DNA of 17,677 bases, taken from NCBI GenBank assembly GCA_012727685.1, contig JAAYGO010000130.1, positions 1 to 17,677 of the forward strand, read 5' to 3'. A program made the translations under genes and the position numbers. The notes under the pieces are model-generated. The model ran no database searches and was not told where the DNA came from. It worked only from the letters and a program-made list of their open reading frames with translations. The stretch comes from Bacillota bacterium. Lineage in GTDB: Bacteria; Bacillota; Dethiobacteria; DTU022. Positions within the stretch are counted from its first letter, which is position 1. Each line of letters opens with the position of its first letter. Positions 6,049-12,474 of the stretch are shown in pieces.

Positions 6049-7353
6049 TTATGAAAGAACCCGAAAGATACTGTAGCGCGGCTGGATCGCGGGCAGCGCC
6101 GTGACCCGCTTAAGCGCGCGGGAAAAATTCTCTTCGCTGACCTGGTGGGTCACCAGCACTATTTCCGCCACTCCCGCCTCGCTGCGCTTCTGTATGATCA
6201 TATCCAGGCTGATCTGCTCGTCTCCAAAAGCGGTGGCCAGGGCGCCAAAGACACCGGGGCGATCGCTGGCGAGCAGGCGCAGGTAAAAGCGCGAACTGAG
6301 CGCGGACATGGGCAGCAGCGCCTCCGGCTTGAATTTGCTTTCCATAACCCCGTTCTCCAGCTCGGAGCGCAGGCAGCGCGCCGCATCGACCAGGTCGGCG
6401 AGAACTGCGCTGGCTGTAGGCGCGGCGCCGGCTCCGCGGCCATAGAGCATCACTTCCCCCACGGCGTCGCCTTCCAAAAAAACGGCGTTAAACTCGTTAT
6501 GCACCGCGGCCAGGGGATGGTCCAGGGGCACCAGCGTTGGGTGCACCCGCAAGGCCAGGGTGTCGCCCACCCGGTCGCAGCCGCAGCGCTCGCCCAGGGC
6601 CAGCAGCTTCACGGTATATCCGAGATCGCGGGCATAGTGGATATCTTGCCGGGTCACGTCCCGGATTCCCTGCACAAAGATAGCGCCGGCATCAATGCGG
6701 CTGTGAAAAGCCAGGCCGGCCAAAATCGCCAGCTTATACGCCGCATCCAGGCCGTCCAGGTCGTTCGCCGGGTCGGCCTCGGCAAAACCGAGCGCTTGCG
6801 CCTGGGCGAGGGCCGCGTCAAATTCCATGTCATCCTGGCTCATGCGCGTTAAAATGTAGTTGGTAGTGCCGTTGATAATGCCGATGATCCGCTTGATCCG
6901 GTTGGCAACCAGGCAGTGTTTAAGGGGGCGCAACAGGGGGATCCCGCCGCCCACGGCGGCCTCGTAGAAAATATTCCGGTTAAAGCGGCGGGCCAGCTCC
7001 AGCAGCTCCGCCCCGTGCTGCGCCATCAGATCCTTGTTGGCGGTGACCACGTATTTGCCCCGCTGCAGCGCCGCGGTGATATAGGTGCGTGCCGGTTCAA
7101 TCCCCCCGATCAGCTCCACCACCACGTCGATCTCCGGATCGTCGAGCACATCCGCGGCCGCGGTGGTAAACACTGACGGCGGCAGCTCGACCGCCCTTTT
7201 GCGGGACGGATCGCGCACCAGGACCCGCTTAATCACAAAATCAATATCTGTCCTTTCCCTGAGCAGCCCGTCGCTGCGCGCCAGCAAAGCCGCAACGCCG
7301 CCTCCCACAGTGCCCATCCCCAGCAACCCGATTTTAACGCTATCGCGCGGCAT
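6049..7353 (-). CDS. hom: Homoserine dehydrogenase with C-terminal ACT domain
   Basis: This enzyme reduces aspartate semialdehyde to homoserine with NAD(P)H, the branch to threonine and methionine. The 434-residue product has the Rossmann motif GLLGMGTVGGGV (residues 9-20), the central ANKDLMAQHG, the substrate/catalytic segment EADPANDLDGLDAAYKLAIL, and a C-terminal ACT domain beginning around FYLRLLASDRPGVFGALATAF, which usually mediates feedback by threonine. ATG 7353 is chosen because AGGAGG lies six bases upstream; it gives the B. subtilis length. A longer frame to 7389 lacks such a site. A plausible promoter is TTGGCA-N16-TATAGG just downstream of the 7411-7436 terminator. The usual partners thrC and thrB are not adjacent. 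Confidence 0.95.
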   Translation of the reverse strand: MPRDSVKIGLLGMGTVGGGVAALLARSDGLLRERTDIDFVIKRVLVRDPSRKRAVELPPSVFTTAAADVLDDPEIDVVVELIGGIEPARTYITAALQRGKYVVTANKDLMAQHGAELLELARRFNRNIFYEAAVGGGIPLLRPLKHCLVANRIKRIIGIINGTTNYILTRMSQDDMEFDAALAQAQALGFAEADPANDLDGLDAAYKLAILAGLAFHSRIDAGAIFVQGIRDVTRQDIHYARDLGYTVKLLALGERCGCDRVGDTLALRVHPTLVPLDHPLAAVHNEFNAVFLEGDAVGEVMLYGRGAGAAPTASAVLADLVDAARCLRSELENGVMESKFKPEALLPMSALSSRFYLRLLASDRPGVFGALATAFGDEQISLDMIIQKRSEAGVAEIVLVTHQVSEENFSRALKRVTALPAIQPRYSIFRVLS

Positions 7354-7410
7354 AATCAGCCTCCTGCCGTTTTTCCTATATTCTATCATTTTTCCATGCC
7401 AAAGAGGAGT

Positions 7411-7436
7411 AAAAAAAACCGGCGCTCGCGCACCGG
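7411..7436 (-). terminator. Intrinsic terminator of the cysteine-rich protein gene
   Basis: On the minus strand CCGGTGC and GCGCCGG form a 7-bp stem (one G-T wobble) closed by a GCGA tetraloop, followed directly by eight T residues. It lies 42 bases after the stop of the gene ending at 7478 and separates it from hom. Confidence 0.85.
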
Positions 7437-7477
7437 CTAATCAGTTGTATGTTTTTACCCGTTTAAGTAAGTAGAGA

Positions 7478-8167
7478 TCACTCGCCGTCCGTTTCGTCCC
7501 CCGGAAACGGCGGCCAATCAGGTTCATAGGCGGGACACTCCGCCTCAACCTGCACGCAATCGTCCGGCTCGGGGCAGAAACCGTAGGCCGGAACCAGCAA
7601 CTGGACCTGGGCGACCAGTTTAAAGAGCTGCAGCTTGCCGATACAGCAGGTTACCTGCTGGATGCCGGAGGCGAAACACTCAAAACAATCCAGGAAAACT
7701 TCACACTGGACATAAAGCCCTTTTTCCATGATCCGATCGCTCATCACCACGGTGGTCTCATGGAAAATCGGATTGCTGGTGTAAAATTTCTGGCCTTCCT
7801 GGTCAACATAGGCGAACCGGTACTGGTAATAGTAAGATACTTTGGCGCGGCGGGTACCGGCGATTTTTTCGCAGACAAAAGGAAACTGTTCGTTCACCAC
7901 CAGATCGACATCAACACACCAGACGTCGAGTATGTCACCGACCGCAATCCCGCTCAAATCGGTAACCTCTTCATTGGTCTGAACCCGGCGGCAAGATTCA
8001 TAGACCTTTTCTGTCTTAATGCAGACTAGCTCCGTGGGCGGCGGACAATCCGGACGACCCGTTTCGAGATTAACCGGGCATGGCCCTGGCTGCAAATCGG
8101 TAATGCCATGGCGTAAATACCGCGGCCTGCTGTAGCTTCTACTACCATAATTTTTGCTGCATCCCAT
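7478..8167 (-). CDS. Cysteine-rich protein of unknown function, possible spore-surface protein
   Basis: The 229-residue product has 15 cysteines, a short basic/aromatic N-terminus (GCSKNYGSRSYSRPRYLRHG), a Pro/Cys segment (PGPCPVN, RPDCPPP), then a beta-rich region starting at VCIKTEKVYESC and an acidic Pro-rich tail (CPAYEPDWPPFPGDETDGE). It has no signal peptide or membrane helix. I do not recognise a named family; the CIKTEKVYESC element and Cys spacing recall clostridial spore coat or exosporium proteins, from memory only. ATG 8167 is chosen for AAAGGAGGG eight bases upstream. A box matching the sigma-K consensus lies 65 bases before the start, which supports late mother-cell expression. 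It is monocistronic, ending in a strong terminator, and divergent from the propeller gene. Confidence 0.8.
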   Translation of the reverse strand: MGCSKNYGSRSYSRPRYLRHGITDLQPGPCPVNLETGRPDCPPPTELVCIKTEKVYESCRRVQTNEEVTDLSGIAVGDILDVWCVDVDLVVNEQFPFVCEKIAGTRRAKVSYYYQYRFAYVDQEGQKFYTSNPIFHETTVVMSDRIMEKGLYVQCEVFLDCFECFASGIQQVTCCIGKLQLFKLVAQVQLLVPAYGFCPEPDDCVQVEAECPAYEPDWPPFPGDETDGE

Positions 8168-8231
8168 CTTTACAACCCTCCTTTGCAAATATGGTTTGAG
8201 CAGATCTCGATAGCTCCCCGATGCTCAATTA

Positions 8232-8260
8232 CATAGTATGCGTGCCCGGATCAAGTGGTG
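8232..8260 (-). promoter_or_regulatory. Sigma-K-like promoter of the cysteine-rich protein gene
   Basis: On the minus strand CACC (8257-8260) is followed after 16 bases by CATACTATG (8232-8240), preceded by G. The sigma-K consensus is approximately mACm-N16-CATANNNTA; only the last base differs. The leader to ATG 8167 would be about 60 bases. The same CACC-N16-CATANNNTG arrangement occurs twice more on the plus strand (10121 and 10555). Confidence 0.5.
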
Positions 8261-8315
8261 ATACAGAGATGGCGCCGCCTCCGGCGTGATTGTTTCAGCA
8301 ATTATACTTCTAAAG

Positions 8316-8380
8316 CTCGCACCTGCGGGCATATACATAGTACATCTCTGTAGCTGTATCAGTGCGCGGGCAGGTGAGAG
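8316..8380 (+). promoter_or_regulatory. Possible long-range pairing over the ribosome site of the propeller gene
   Basis: CTCGCACCTGC (8316-8326) can pair with GCAGGTGAGAG (8370-8380) in 10 of 11 positions, and the second segment contains the AGGTGA ribosome site for ATG 8383. The loop is 43 bases. It matters only if the transcript begins upstream of 8316, which is unknown. Confidence 0.3.
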
Positions 8381-8382
8381 TG

Positions 8383-10074
8383 ATGTCTTTTCTGATCGAC
8401 GAGAGCGTTTATGACGAAGCACCCACCCTCCTATACCGGGGAGAACAGGGCTTTTTTTTCTGCAGCCGCAAGGAATCCGGATGGACCTGGCAGGAACAGG
8501 CTGTCCGAAAGAGGGAAAGAGATGGGGTAGAGGTTGGGATTGGGGATGGGAATGGCGATGGGGCTAAGACTGGGGATGGGGCTGAAGTTGGGAATGGGGT
8601 TGGGGAAGGGGAGGCCGGGGTTGAAGCGCAATGGATGGAAGCCCGGCCGCTGCCCCGCTCCGGCGAAAAAGTATGTGCCGCCCTCGATGCAACGGGACGG
8701 CCTCACCTGATCCTGGTTGAAAACGGCTCTTTCTACCACCTCGTTTACCGGGAGGGGCAATTCACCGAAGAACTGATTTACAAGGAAGAGAGCAAGCTGT
8801 GCCACCAGTTCCAGCTTGCCGGCGACGCCGCCGGCGCGCTGCACCTGATTTACCTGGCCACCGACAGCAGCGCCGCGCGCTGGTGGCTGCTGCACCACCG
8901 TTATGCCGAAAAAGGCTGGGAGGAACCGCGCGTCATCGATTTCGGCGGGGGCGACTCGCTCAACTATGGCAGCACCGTTCCCGACCGCAGCGGCAACCTG
9001 CACCTGGCCTACCGCATCGTCGAACATGACCAGGTCGGCCTTTACTACCGCTGTTTCAGCAAAAGCTCGTCAAACTGGAGCAAAGCGGTGCCCCTGGCCG
9101 CGGGCGAAGAGATCAGTTTTCCGGCCATCGCCGTGGACGATAGCCAGAACGTGCACGTGATCTGGACGATGCGCAGCGGGATGCACTACCAGGTATACTA
9201 CCGCCTGATGACCCGCGGCGGCTGGCCCTCAGGCGGCTGGAAGCAGGAGGTGGCCGTTTCGCCTCCTGCTTCCGAAAAACCGTTTCCCTACTTCACCTTT
9301 CTGCAGGGAAAGCTGGCCATGGCCTGGTTTGACGGGGCGAACGTAAACCAGATCAAGCAGGAAAAGGGGAACTGGCTCAGAACAACTGCCCGCCGGCTGG
9401 AAGAGCCGCTGCTCTTGCGCTGCATCTCCTTTCGCCCGCTCAATGCGCCCGCGCATTACTGGATCATCAGGGAAGGCGGCATCCGGGAAGGCGGCGAAAG
9501 CGGCGCCGCCAGCGAACCCTTTGGACTCGAAGAGGCTGCAAACGCCGGCACCGGCATGGCCGGCCTTGATTTCGATCTGGAGCAGCTGCAGCGCTATTCC
9601 CGTACCCTGCTCAACCGGACTGCGGATTTGGCCCTGGCCAAAAACCGCCTCGAAGGGGCCCTGGAAGATAAAAGGAAAGAGCTGGCCTGGCTCTCGCAGG
9701 AAAGCCAGCGCAAACTGCGTTCCCTGCAGCAAAATCTTGTGGAAAAGGATAAAGAGCTGCAACAGCTCGAGCAAAAATTTAAAGAAACCATTGACAACCT
9801 CAAGCGCAAATCGGCCGAGGCAGGAAAAACCTGGGAGGAAGAGCGAAAGCGCACCAGGCTGGAGCTGCAGCGCTATAAAACGGAGCGCCGCCAGTTTGAG
9901 GTCAAGTTGAAAGAACAGGAATTCACCATCGCCCGGCTCGAAGCGCAGCTACAGGAACAGGAACGCCGCATCAAGTTCCTGGCGGAGGCGAACAAGGAAC
10001 TGGAGAAAAAACTGGAAGAAAGCCGCTGGAACCTGAAGAAGTTTATCGCCAGGATACTGCGCAACAAATCATAA
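8383..10074 (+). CDS. Beta-propeller-like protein with glycine/aspartate insert and long C-terminal coiled coil
   Basis: The 563-residue product begins SFLIDESVYDEAPTLLYRG and contains repeated D-x-x-G-x-x-H-L-x-Y/W units (for example ATGRPHLILV, RSGNLHLAYR, DSQNVHVIW), a pattern of BNR/sialidase-like beta-propellers, through about residue 350. Residues 47-83 are a low-complexity Gly/Asp/Glu/Val insert encoded by G-tracts. Residues from about 395 to the end are a highly charged heptad region (LEQLQRYSRTLLNRT, KDKELQQLEQKFKETIDNL) typical of a long coiled coil, with a basic terminus. There is no signal peptide or membrane helix. ATG 8383 has AGGTGA five bases upstream; an in-frame GTG at 8362 has none. 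Specific function is unknown. Its neighbours suggest a structural role, perhaps at the spore surface. Confidence 0.85.
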   Translation: MSFLIDESVYDEAPTLLYRGEQGFFFCSRKESGWTWQEQAVRKRERDGVEVGIGDGNGDGAKTGDGAEVGNGVGEGEAGVEAQWMEARPLPRSGEKVCAALDATGRPHLILVENGSFYHLVYREGQFTEELIYKEESKLCHQFQLAGDAAGALHLIYLATDSSAARWWLLHHRYAEKGWEEPRVIDFGGGDSLNYGSTVPDRSGNLHLAYRIVEHDQVGLYYRCFSKSSSNWSKAVPLAAGEEISFPAIAVDDSQNVHVIWTMRSGMHYQVYYRLMTRGGWPSGGWKQEVAVSPPASEKPFPYFTFLQGKLAMAWFDGANVNQIKQEKGNWLRTTARRLEEPLLLRCISFRPLNAPAHYWIIREGGIREGGESGAASEPFGLEEAANAGTGMAGLDFDLEQLQRYSRTLLNRTADLALAKNRLEGALEDKRKELAWLSQESQRKLRSLQQNLVEKDKELQQLEQKFKETIDNLKRKSAEAGKTWEEERKRTRLELQRYKTERRQFEVKLKEQEFTIARLEAQLQEQERRIKFLAEANKELEKKLEESRWNLKKFIARILRNKS

Positions 10075-10120
10075 AACAATAATTACACAGAGCAACAAAT
10101 AACAATTCACAAACAAGCAT

Positions 10121-10149
10121 CACCAATTTCCACCCGGAATCATATCCTG
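10121..10149 (+). promoter_or_regulatory. Sigma-K-like promoter of the CAP-domain gene
   Basis: CACC (10121-10124), 16 bases, then CATATCCTG (10141-10149). It fits mACm-N16-CATANNNTA except for the final base. The expected start site is near 10155, giving a leader of only about ten bases that begins around the GGGTGA ribosome site. The -10 box occupies the left-arm end and loop of the hairpin at 10131-10159. Confidence 0.45.
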
Positions 10150-10159
10150 ATTCCGGGTG
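10131..10159 (+). repeat. Perfect 12-bp stem hairpin over the ribosome site, copy 1
   Basis: CACCCGGAATCA (10131-10142) and TGATTCCGGGTG (10148-10159) are perfect complements around the loop TATCC. The right arm plus the next base supplies GGGTGA, four bases before ATG 10165, so a folded transcript would bury the ribosome site. There is no T-tract after the stem. A copy differing only in one loop base is at 10565-10593. Confidence 0.85.
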
Positions 10160-10164
10160 ATTTC

Positions 10165-10548
10165 ATGAAGGAAAAGCTGTTTCTCAATCTGGTCAACGGA
10201 GCAAGGACCGGGCAGGAGCTGGCGCCGCTGCAGGCAAATGCCAGGCTGAATTACCTCGCCCGCTTGAAGAGCCGGGACATGTTGCGGCACGATTATTTTG
10301 CCCACCGCTCACCGGTCTACGGCAGCGCGGGGGAGATGCTCCGGAAAGCCGGCGTGAAATTCTCCCTGGGTGCTGAAAATATCGGGGCAGGCGGCAGCAT
10401 CCGCGCCATTTTCAGCGCCTTCATGGAAAGCTCCGGCCACCGGAACAAGATCATGGATCCGCGCTACAGCTTAACCGGCATCGGGATCCTCTACAAGCGG
10501 GGCCGCGGCTACCTGGTGACCCAGCTATTCGTCCGGCCCAAAAAGTAG
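10165..10548 (+). CDS. CAP/SCP-domain protein, YkwD-like, without signal peptide
   Basis: The 127-residue product is a bare CAP domain: LNLVNGARTGQELAPLQANARLNYLARLKSRDM, then YFAHRSP with His47, GAENIG with Glu71, and SGHRNKIMDPRYSLTGIGI with His92, ending in VTQLFV. These are the cavity residues conserved in bacterial YkwD-like CAP proteins, whose biochemical role is not settled. Most such proteins have a signal peptide or linker N-terminal to the domain; here the ATG at 10165 starts two residues before it and there is no upstream extension because the hairpin intervenes. A cytoplasmic product, as expected of proteins assembled on a spore from the mother cell, is therefore likely. It lies between the propeller and glycosyltransferase genes. 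Confidence 0.9.
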   Translation: MKEKLFLNLVNGARTGQELAPLQANARLNYLARLKSRDMLRHDYFAHRSPVYGSAGEMLRKAGVKFSLGAENIGAGGSIRAIFSAFMESSGHRNKIMDPRYSLTGIGILYKRGRGYLVTQLFVRPKK

Positions 10549-10554
10549 GATACT

Positions 10555-10583
10555 CACCTTTGACCACCCGGAATCATATCTTG
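10555..10583 (+). promoter_or_regulatory. Sigma-K-like promoter of the glycosyltransferase gene
   Basis: CACC (10555-10558), 16 bases, then CATATCTTG (10575-10583), the same arrangement as at 10121. The expected start site is near 10589, about 11 bases before ATG 10601. The five bases just after CACC differ from the first copy, while CACC itself and its spacing are kept. Confidence 0.45.
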
Positions 10584-10593
10584 ATTCCGGGTG
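10565..10593 (+). repeat. Perfect 12-bp stem hairpin over the ribosome site, copy 2
   Basis: The arms CACCCGGAATCA (10565-10576) and TGATTCCGGGTG (10582-10593) are identical to copy 1; the loop is TATCT instead of TATCC. GGGTGA ends six bases before ATG 10601. The hairpin begins 16 bases after the CAP gene stop. Confidence 0.85.
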
Positions 10594-10600
10594 ATCGATT

Positions 10601-11593
10601 ATGCGCGTAATCATGTTAACCCGTTTCCGCTGCTGCAGCGCAACCAATCACGCGATCAGCCTGGCTGCAGCGTTGAACCGGCAGGGGGTTAAGACGGCAG
10701 TGATCTTTTCCCACTGCCCCCCCGGGGCAAGAAAGCTTTACAGCGACTACTGCCGCCATAAAGTTCCCCTGCTTTTCGCAGATACGGAAGCGGAAATCGA
10801 CCTGGTGATCGAGCGATACCGGGGCGAACTGCTGCACCTGCACGGCCCGGATCTGCTCCCCGAAGCCTATCACCTGGCCAGGCAGCGGCGCCTCCCCTAC
10901 GGGGTCACCGTCCACCACTCTACAGGCGCTACAGGCGCCACGGGCAGGCCGGACTACCTGGCAGATGCCGCATTCCTGATCAAGCCCGCCCTGGCACCGG
11001 CTTTTCCCGGCCCTGCCGAAAGGGAAGGCGCAGTCTCGATCCCCGAGGGGATCGACCTCGACGAATTTGTACCGGCCCCCAAAAAAGGCTTCCGGGTCAC
11101 CTATATCGCCGAAGAAGGCTATAGCAGCGCCGACGCCTTGCCGGCCTTGCAGAAGGCGGCCGGCCTGATCGACCTGGAGCTCGAGATCATCAGCCCGCAA
11201 ATGCTGCCGCCGCACGGCAAGGTGCGCTTTCACGGCTGGCTGCCGGGCAGCGCCGCCCTTTTAAAACACTCGCAGGTGGTGGTCGGACGCGGGCGCAGCC
11301 TGCTTGAAGGGATGGCCTGCGGCAACGCCGCCCTGGTTTTGGGGGAAAGATACGGCGGCATCGTTGAGCCTGCCGCCGGTTTGCCGCTCCCCGACCTCTC
11401 CGGCCGGAGCGGCGCCGAGCCCTGTTACCGCGACCTCTTCTATGACCTCGCCCGCCTCTGGAAGGAGCGCGAATACCTGGACCATTTGCAGCAATGGGGC
11501 CGCCGCCAGGTCCGCGAAAACTTCGACCTGCGCCTCGCCGCCGAAATGACCGCCCGCCTCTACCTCAAGTTGTTGCCGGGACGGTTCTTCTGA
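10601..11593 (+). CDS. Glycosyltransferase, GT-B fold (GT4-like)
   Basis: The 330-residue product begins MRVIMLTRFRCCSATNHAISLAAAL, an N-terminal Rossmann half, and includes LLHLHGPDLLPEAYHLARQRRLPYGVTVHHS, IPEGIDLDEFVPAP and, near residues 227-250, GRGRSLLEGMACGNAALVLGERYGG, matching the donor-binding loop S-L-L-E-x-M-A-C-G of GT4 enzymes. It probably transfers a sugar from a nucleotide-activated donor to an unknown acceptor in the cytoplasm. A short TGATGATG tandem follows VHHS. The last residues GRFF and the stop come from a REP-like repeat starting at 11578. B. subtilis CotSA is a spore-coat protein of similar family; a related role here is inference from its neighbours and the sigma-K-like box. 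Confidence 0.82.
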   Translation: MRVIMLTRFRCCSATNHAISLAAALNRQGVKTAVIFSHCPPGARKLYSDYCRHKVPLLFADTEAEIDLVIERYRGELLHLHGPDLLPEAYHLARQRRLPYGVTVHHSTGATGATGRPDYLADAAFLIKPALAPAFPGPAEREGAVSIPEGIDLDEFVPAPKKGFRVTYIAEEGYSSADALPALQKAAGLIDLELEIISPQMLPPHGKVRFHGWLPGSAALLKHSQVVVGRGRSLLEGMACGNAALVLGERYGGIVEPAAGLPLPDLSGRSGAEPCYRDLFYDLARLWKEREYLDHLQQWGRRQVRENFDLRLAAEMTARLYLKLLPGRFF

Positions 11594-11650
11594 CAACGTT
11601 GTCACGGGAACTGCCCCCGCGACAACTGCGGGAACCGTCTCCGCGACAAC
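11578..11650. repeat. REP-like repeat cluster at the end of the glycosyltransferase gene
   Basis: GGGACGGTTCTTCTGACAAC (11578-11597) runs into a perfect 14-bp palindrome TGACAACGTTGTCA (11591-11604). Two 24-base tandem units follow (11603-11626 and 11627-11650, 19 of 24 identical), each ending CCGCGACAAC. The first segment matches, inverted, the repeat at 12475-12518. It supplies the C-terminus and stop of the glycosyltransferase and abuts the stop of the LolA-like gene. Confidence 0.75.
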
Positions 11651-11651
11651 T

Positions 11652-12353
11652 TTACCGTGGCGATGCCGGTTTGAGCTGGAAGAGGGCCGCTTCGAGATCA
11701 GGGTTGAGCTGGATGATTTCGAAGGAAGTGACCTGGGTGAGGCTGTTGTAGATGTCGTAAACTTCCAGGCGCACGGGGAGCAGGCTTTCTTTTTCAAGCC
11801 AGATCAGTTCCCTGACGCGGTGGCGGTCCGGATCGCCGGGATAGATTTCCACGAGGTAATAGCTGTGGCGGCTGCCTCTTTCCTCCGAAAGGAGCGCCAT
11901 GCTCTCGGCATCGGCCACGGAGTGCCAGAAGTCTTCAAGGATAAACGAGGGCAAAGTATGCTCTTCCGCTTCGTGGATCGGATAAAAATCGTCGAGATCG
12001 GGGCTGTAGAGATAGGCACTGTCACCGTCAAAGATCACTACCTGCGCCGCCGTCTCGGCATCCCCCTCGAGGCGGACCATCTCCATCCGGTAAAGCCCGG
12101 AATCGCTTTTCCAGAGATCGACGCGGTAGGCTTCGTTGATCCCGTCGTAAAACAGCGTGCTCTTAAAACGGATATAGTAACCGGCTATGCTCTCGATGCC
12201 CTCCTGCAACTGTTCCCGGATCTGCGCCGCCGTGGGCCCGGCGGGTTGGGAGCGAAGGTAATACCAGCCGCTGAAGCAGAGGCTTAAAGCAAGCAGGGCC
12301 GCCGGCAGGAATAGCGCCGGCAGCCGCAGCACCATAAACTGCCGCCTAGCCAT
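11652..12353 (-). CDS. LolA-like membrane-anchored protein
   Basis: The 233-residue product has an N-terminal anchor (about residues 8-30, RLPALFLPAALLALSLCFSGWYY) and then an extracytoplasmic domain with the curved beta-sheet pattern of LolA/LolB-like proteins: IAGYYIRFKSTLFYDG, AYRVDLWKSDSGLYRMEMV, VVIFDGDSAYLYSPDLDDFY, and near the end LIWLEKESLLPVRLEVYD. In Gram-positives such proteins are of unknown function and are often found near nnr, alr and mazEF. ATG 12353 has GGAGG nine bases upstream. Its start overlaps the end of a possible small ORF by eight bases, and its stop abuts the repeat cluster at 11650. Confidence 0.8.
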   Translation of the reverse strand: MARRQFMVLRLPALFLPAALLALSLCFSGWYYLRSQPAGPTAAQIREQLQEGIESIAGYYIRFKSTLFYDGINEAYRVDLWKSDSGLYRMEMVRLEGDAETAAQVVIFDGDSAYLYSPDLDDFYPIHEAEEHTLPSFILEDFWHSVADAESMALLSEERGSRHSYYLVEIYPGDPDRHRVRELIWLEKESLLPVRLEVYDIYNSLTQVTSFEIIQLNPDLEAALFQLKPASPR

Positions 12354-12465
12354 GGCAACCCGCCTCCGCCGGCTTTTCCATGATTTCTTTCACGGGCATG
12401 TTGCCGCCCTCCAGTTGTTTGTCCACCTGGGGTAATATATGCCGTGCGGCAGGCGCAGTATGCAT
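12346..12465 (-). CDS. Possible small ORF coupled to the LolA-like gene (39 or 17 aa)
   Basis: A minus-strand frame runs from ATG 12465 to TAG 12346 and overlaps the LolA-like start by eight bases. The internal ATG at 12399 has a strong GGAGG eight bases upstream and gives MPVKEIMEKPAEAGCHG; the full frame begins MHTAPAARHILPQVDKQ. The good ribosome site and the overlap suggest translation coupled to the next gene. I do not recognise the peptide, and it could simply be a leader that feeds ribosomes to the LolA-like gene. Confidence 0.4.
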   Translation of the reverse strand: MHTAPAARHILPQVDKQLEGGNMPVKEIMEKPAEAGCHG

Positions 12466-12474
12466 ACTTTCTCT

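Noticed and set aside
6101..6852. Long plus-strand frames opposite hom
   Set aside because: They are complementary shadows of a clearly conserved homoserine dehydrogenase; no domain or ribosome site.
8330..8344. CATATACAT / CATAGTACA boxes as sigma-K promoters for the propeller gene
   Set aside because: Neither has an AC element 16-17 bases upstream; the nearest CACC is at only 12 bases.
10131..10593. The two hairpins as intrinsic terminators of the preceding genes
   Set aside because: No T-tract follows either stem, and both sit immediately before start codons rather than being spaced after stops.
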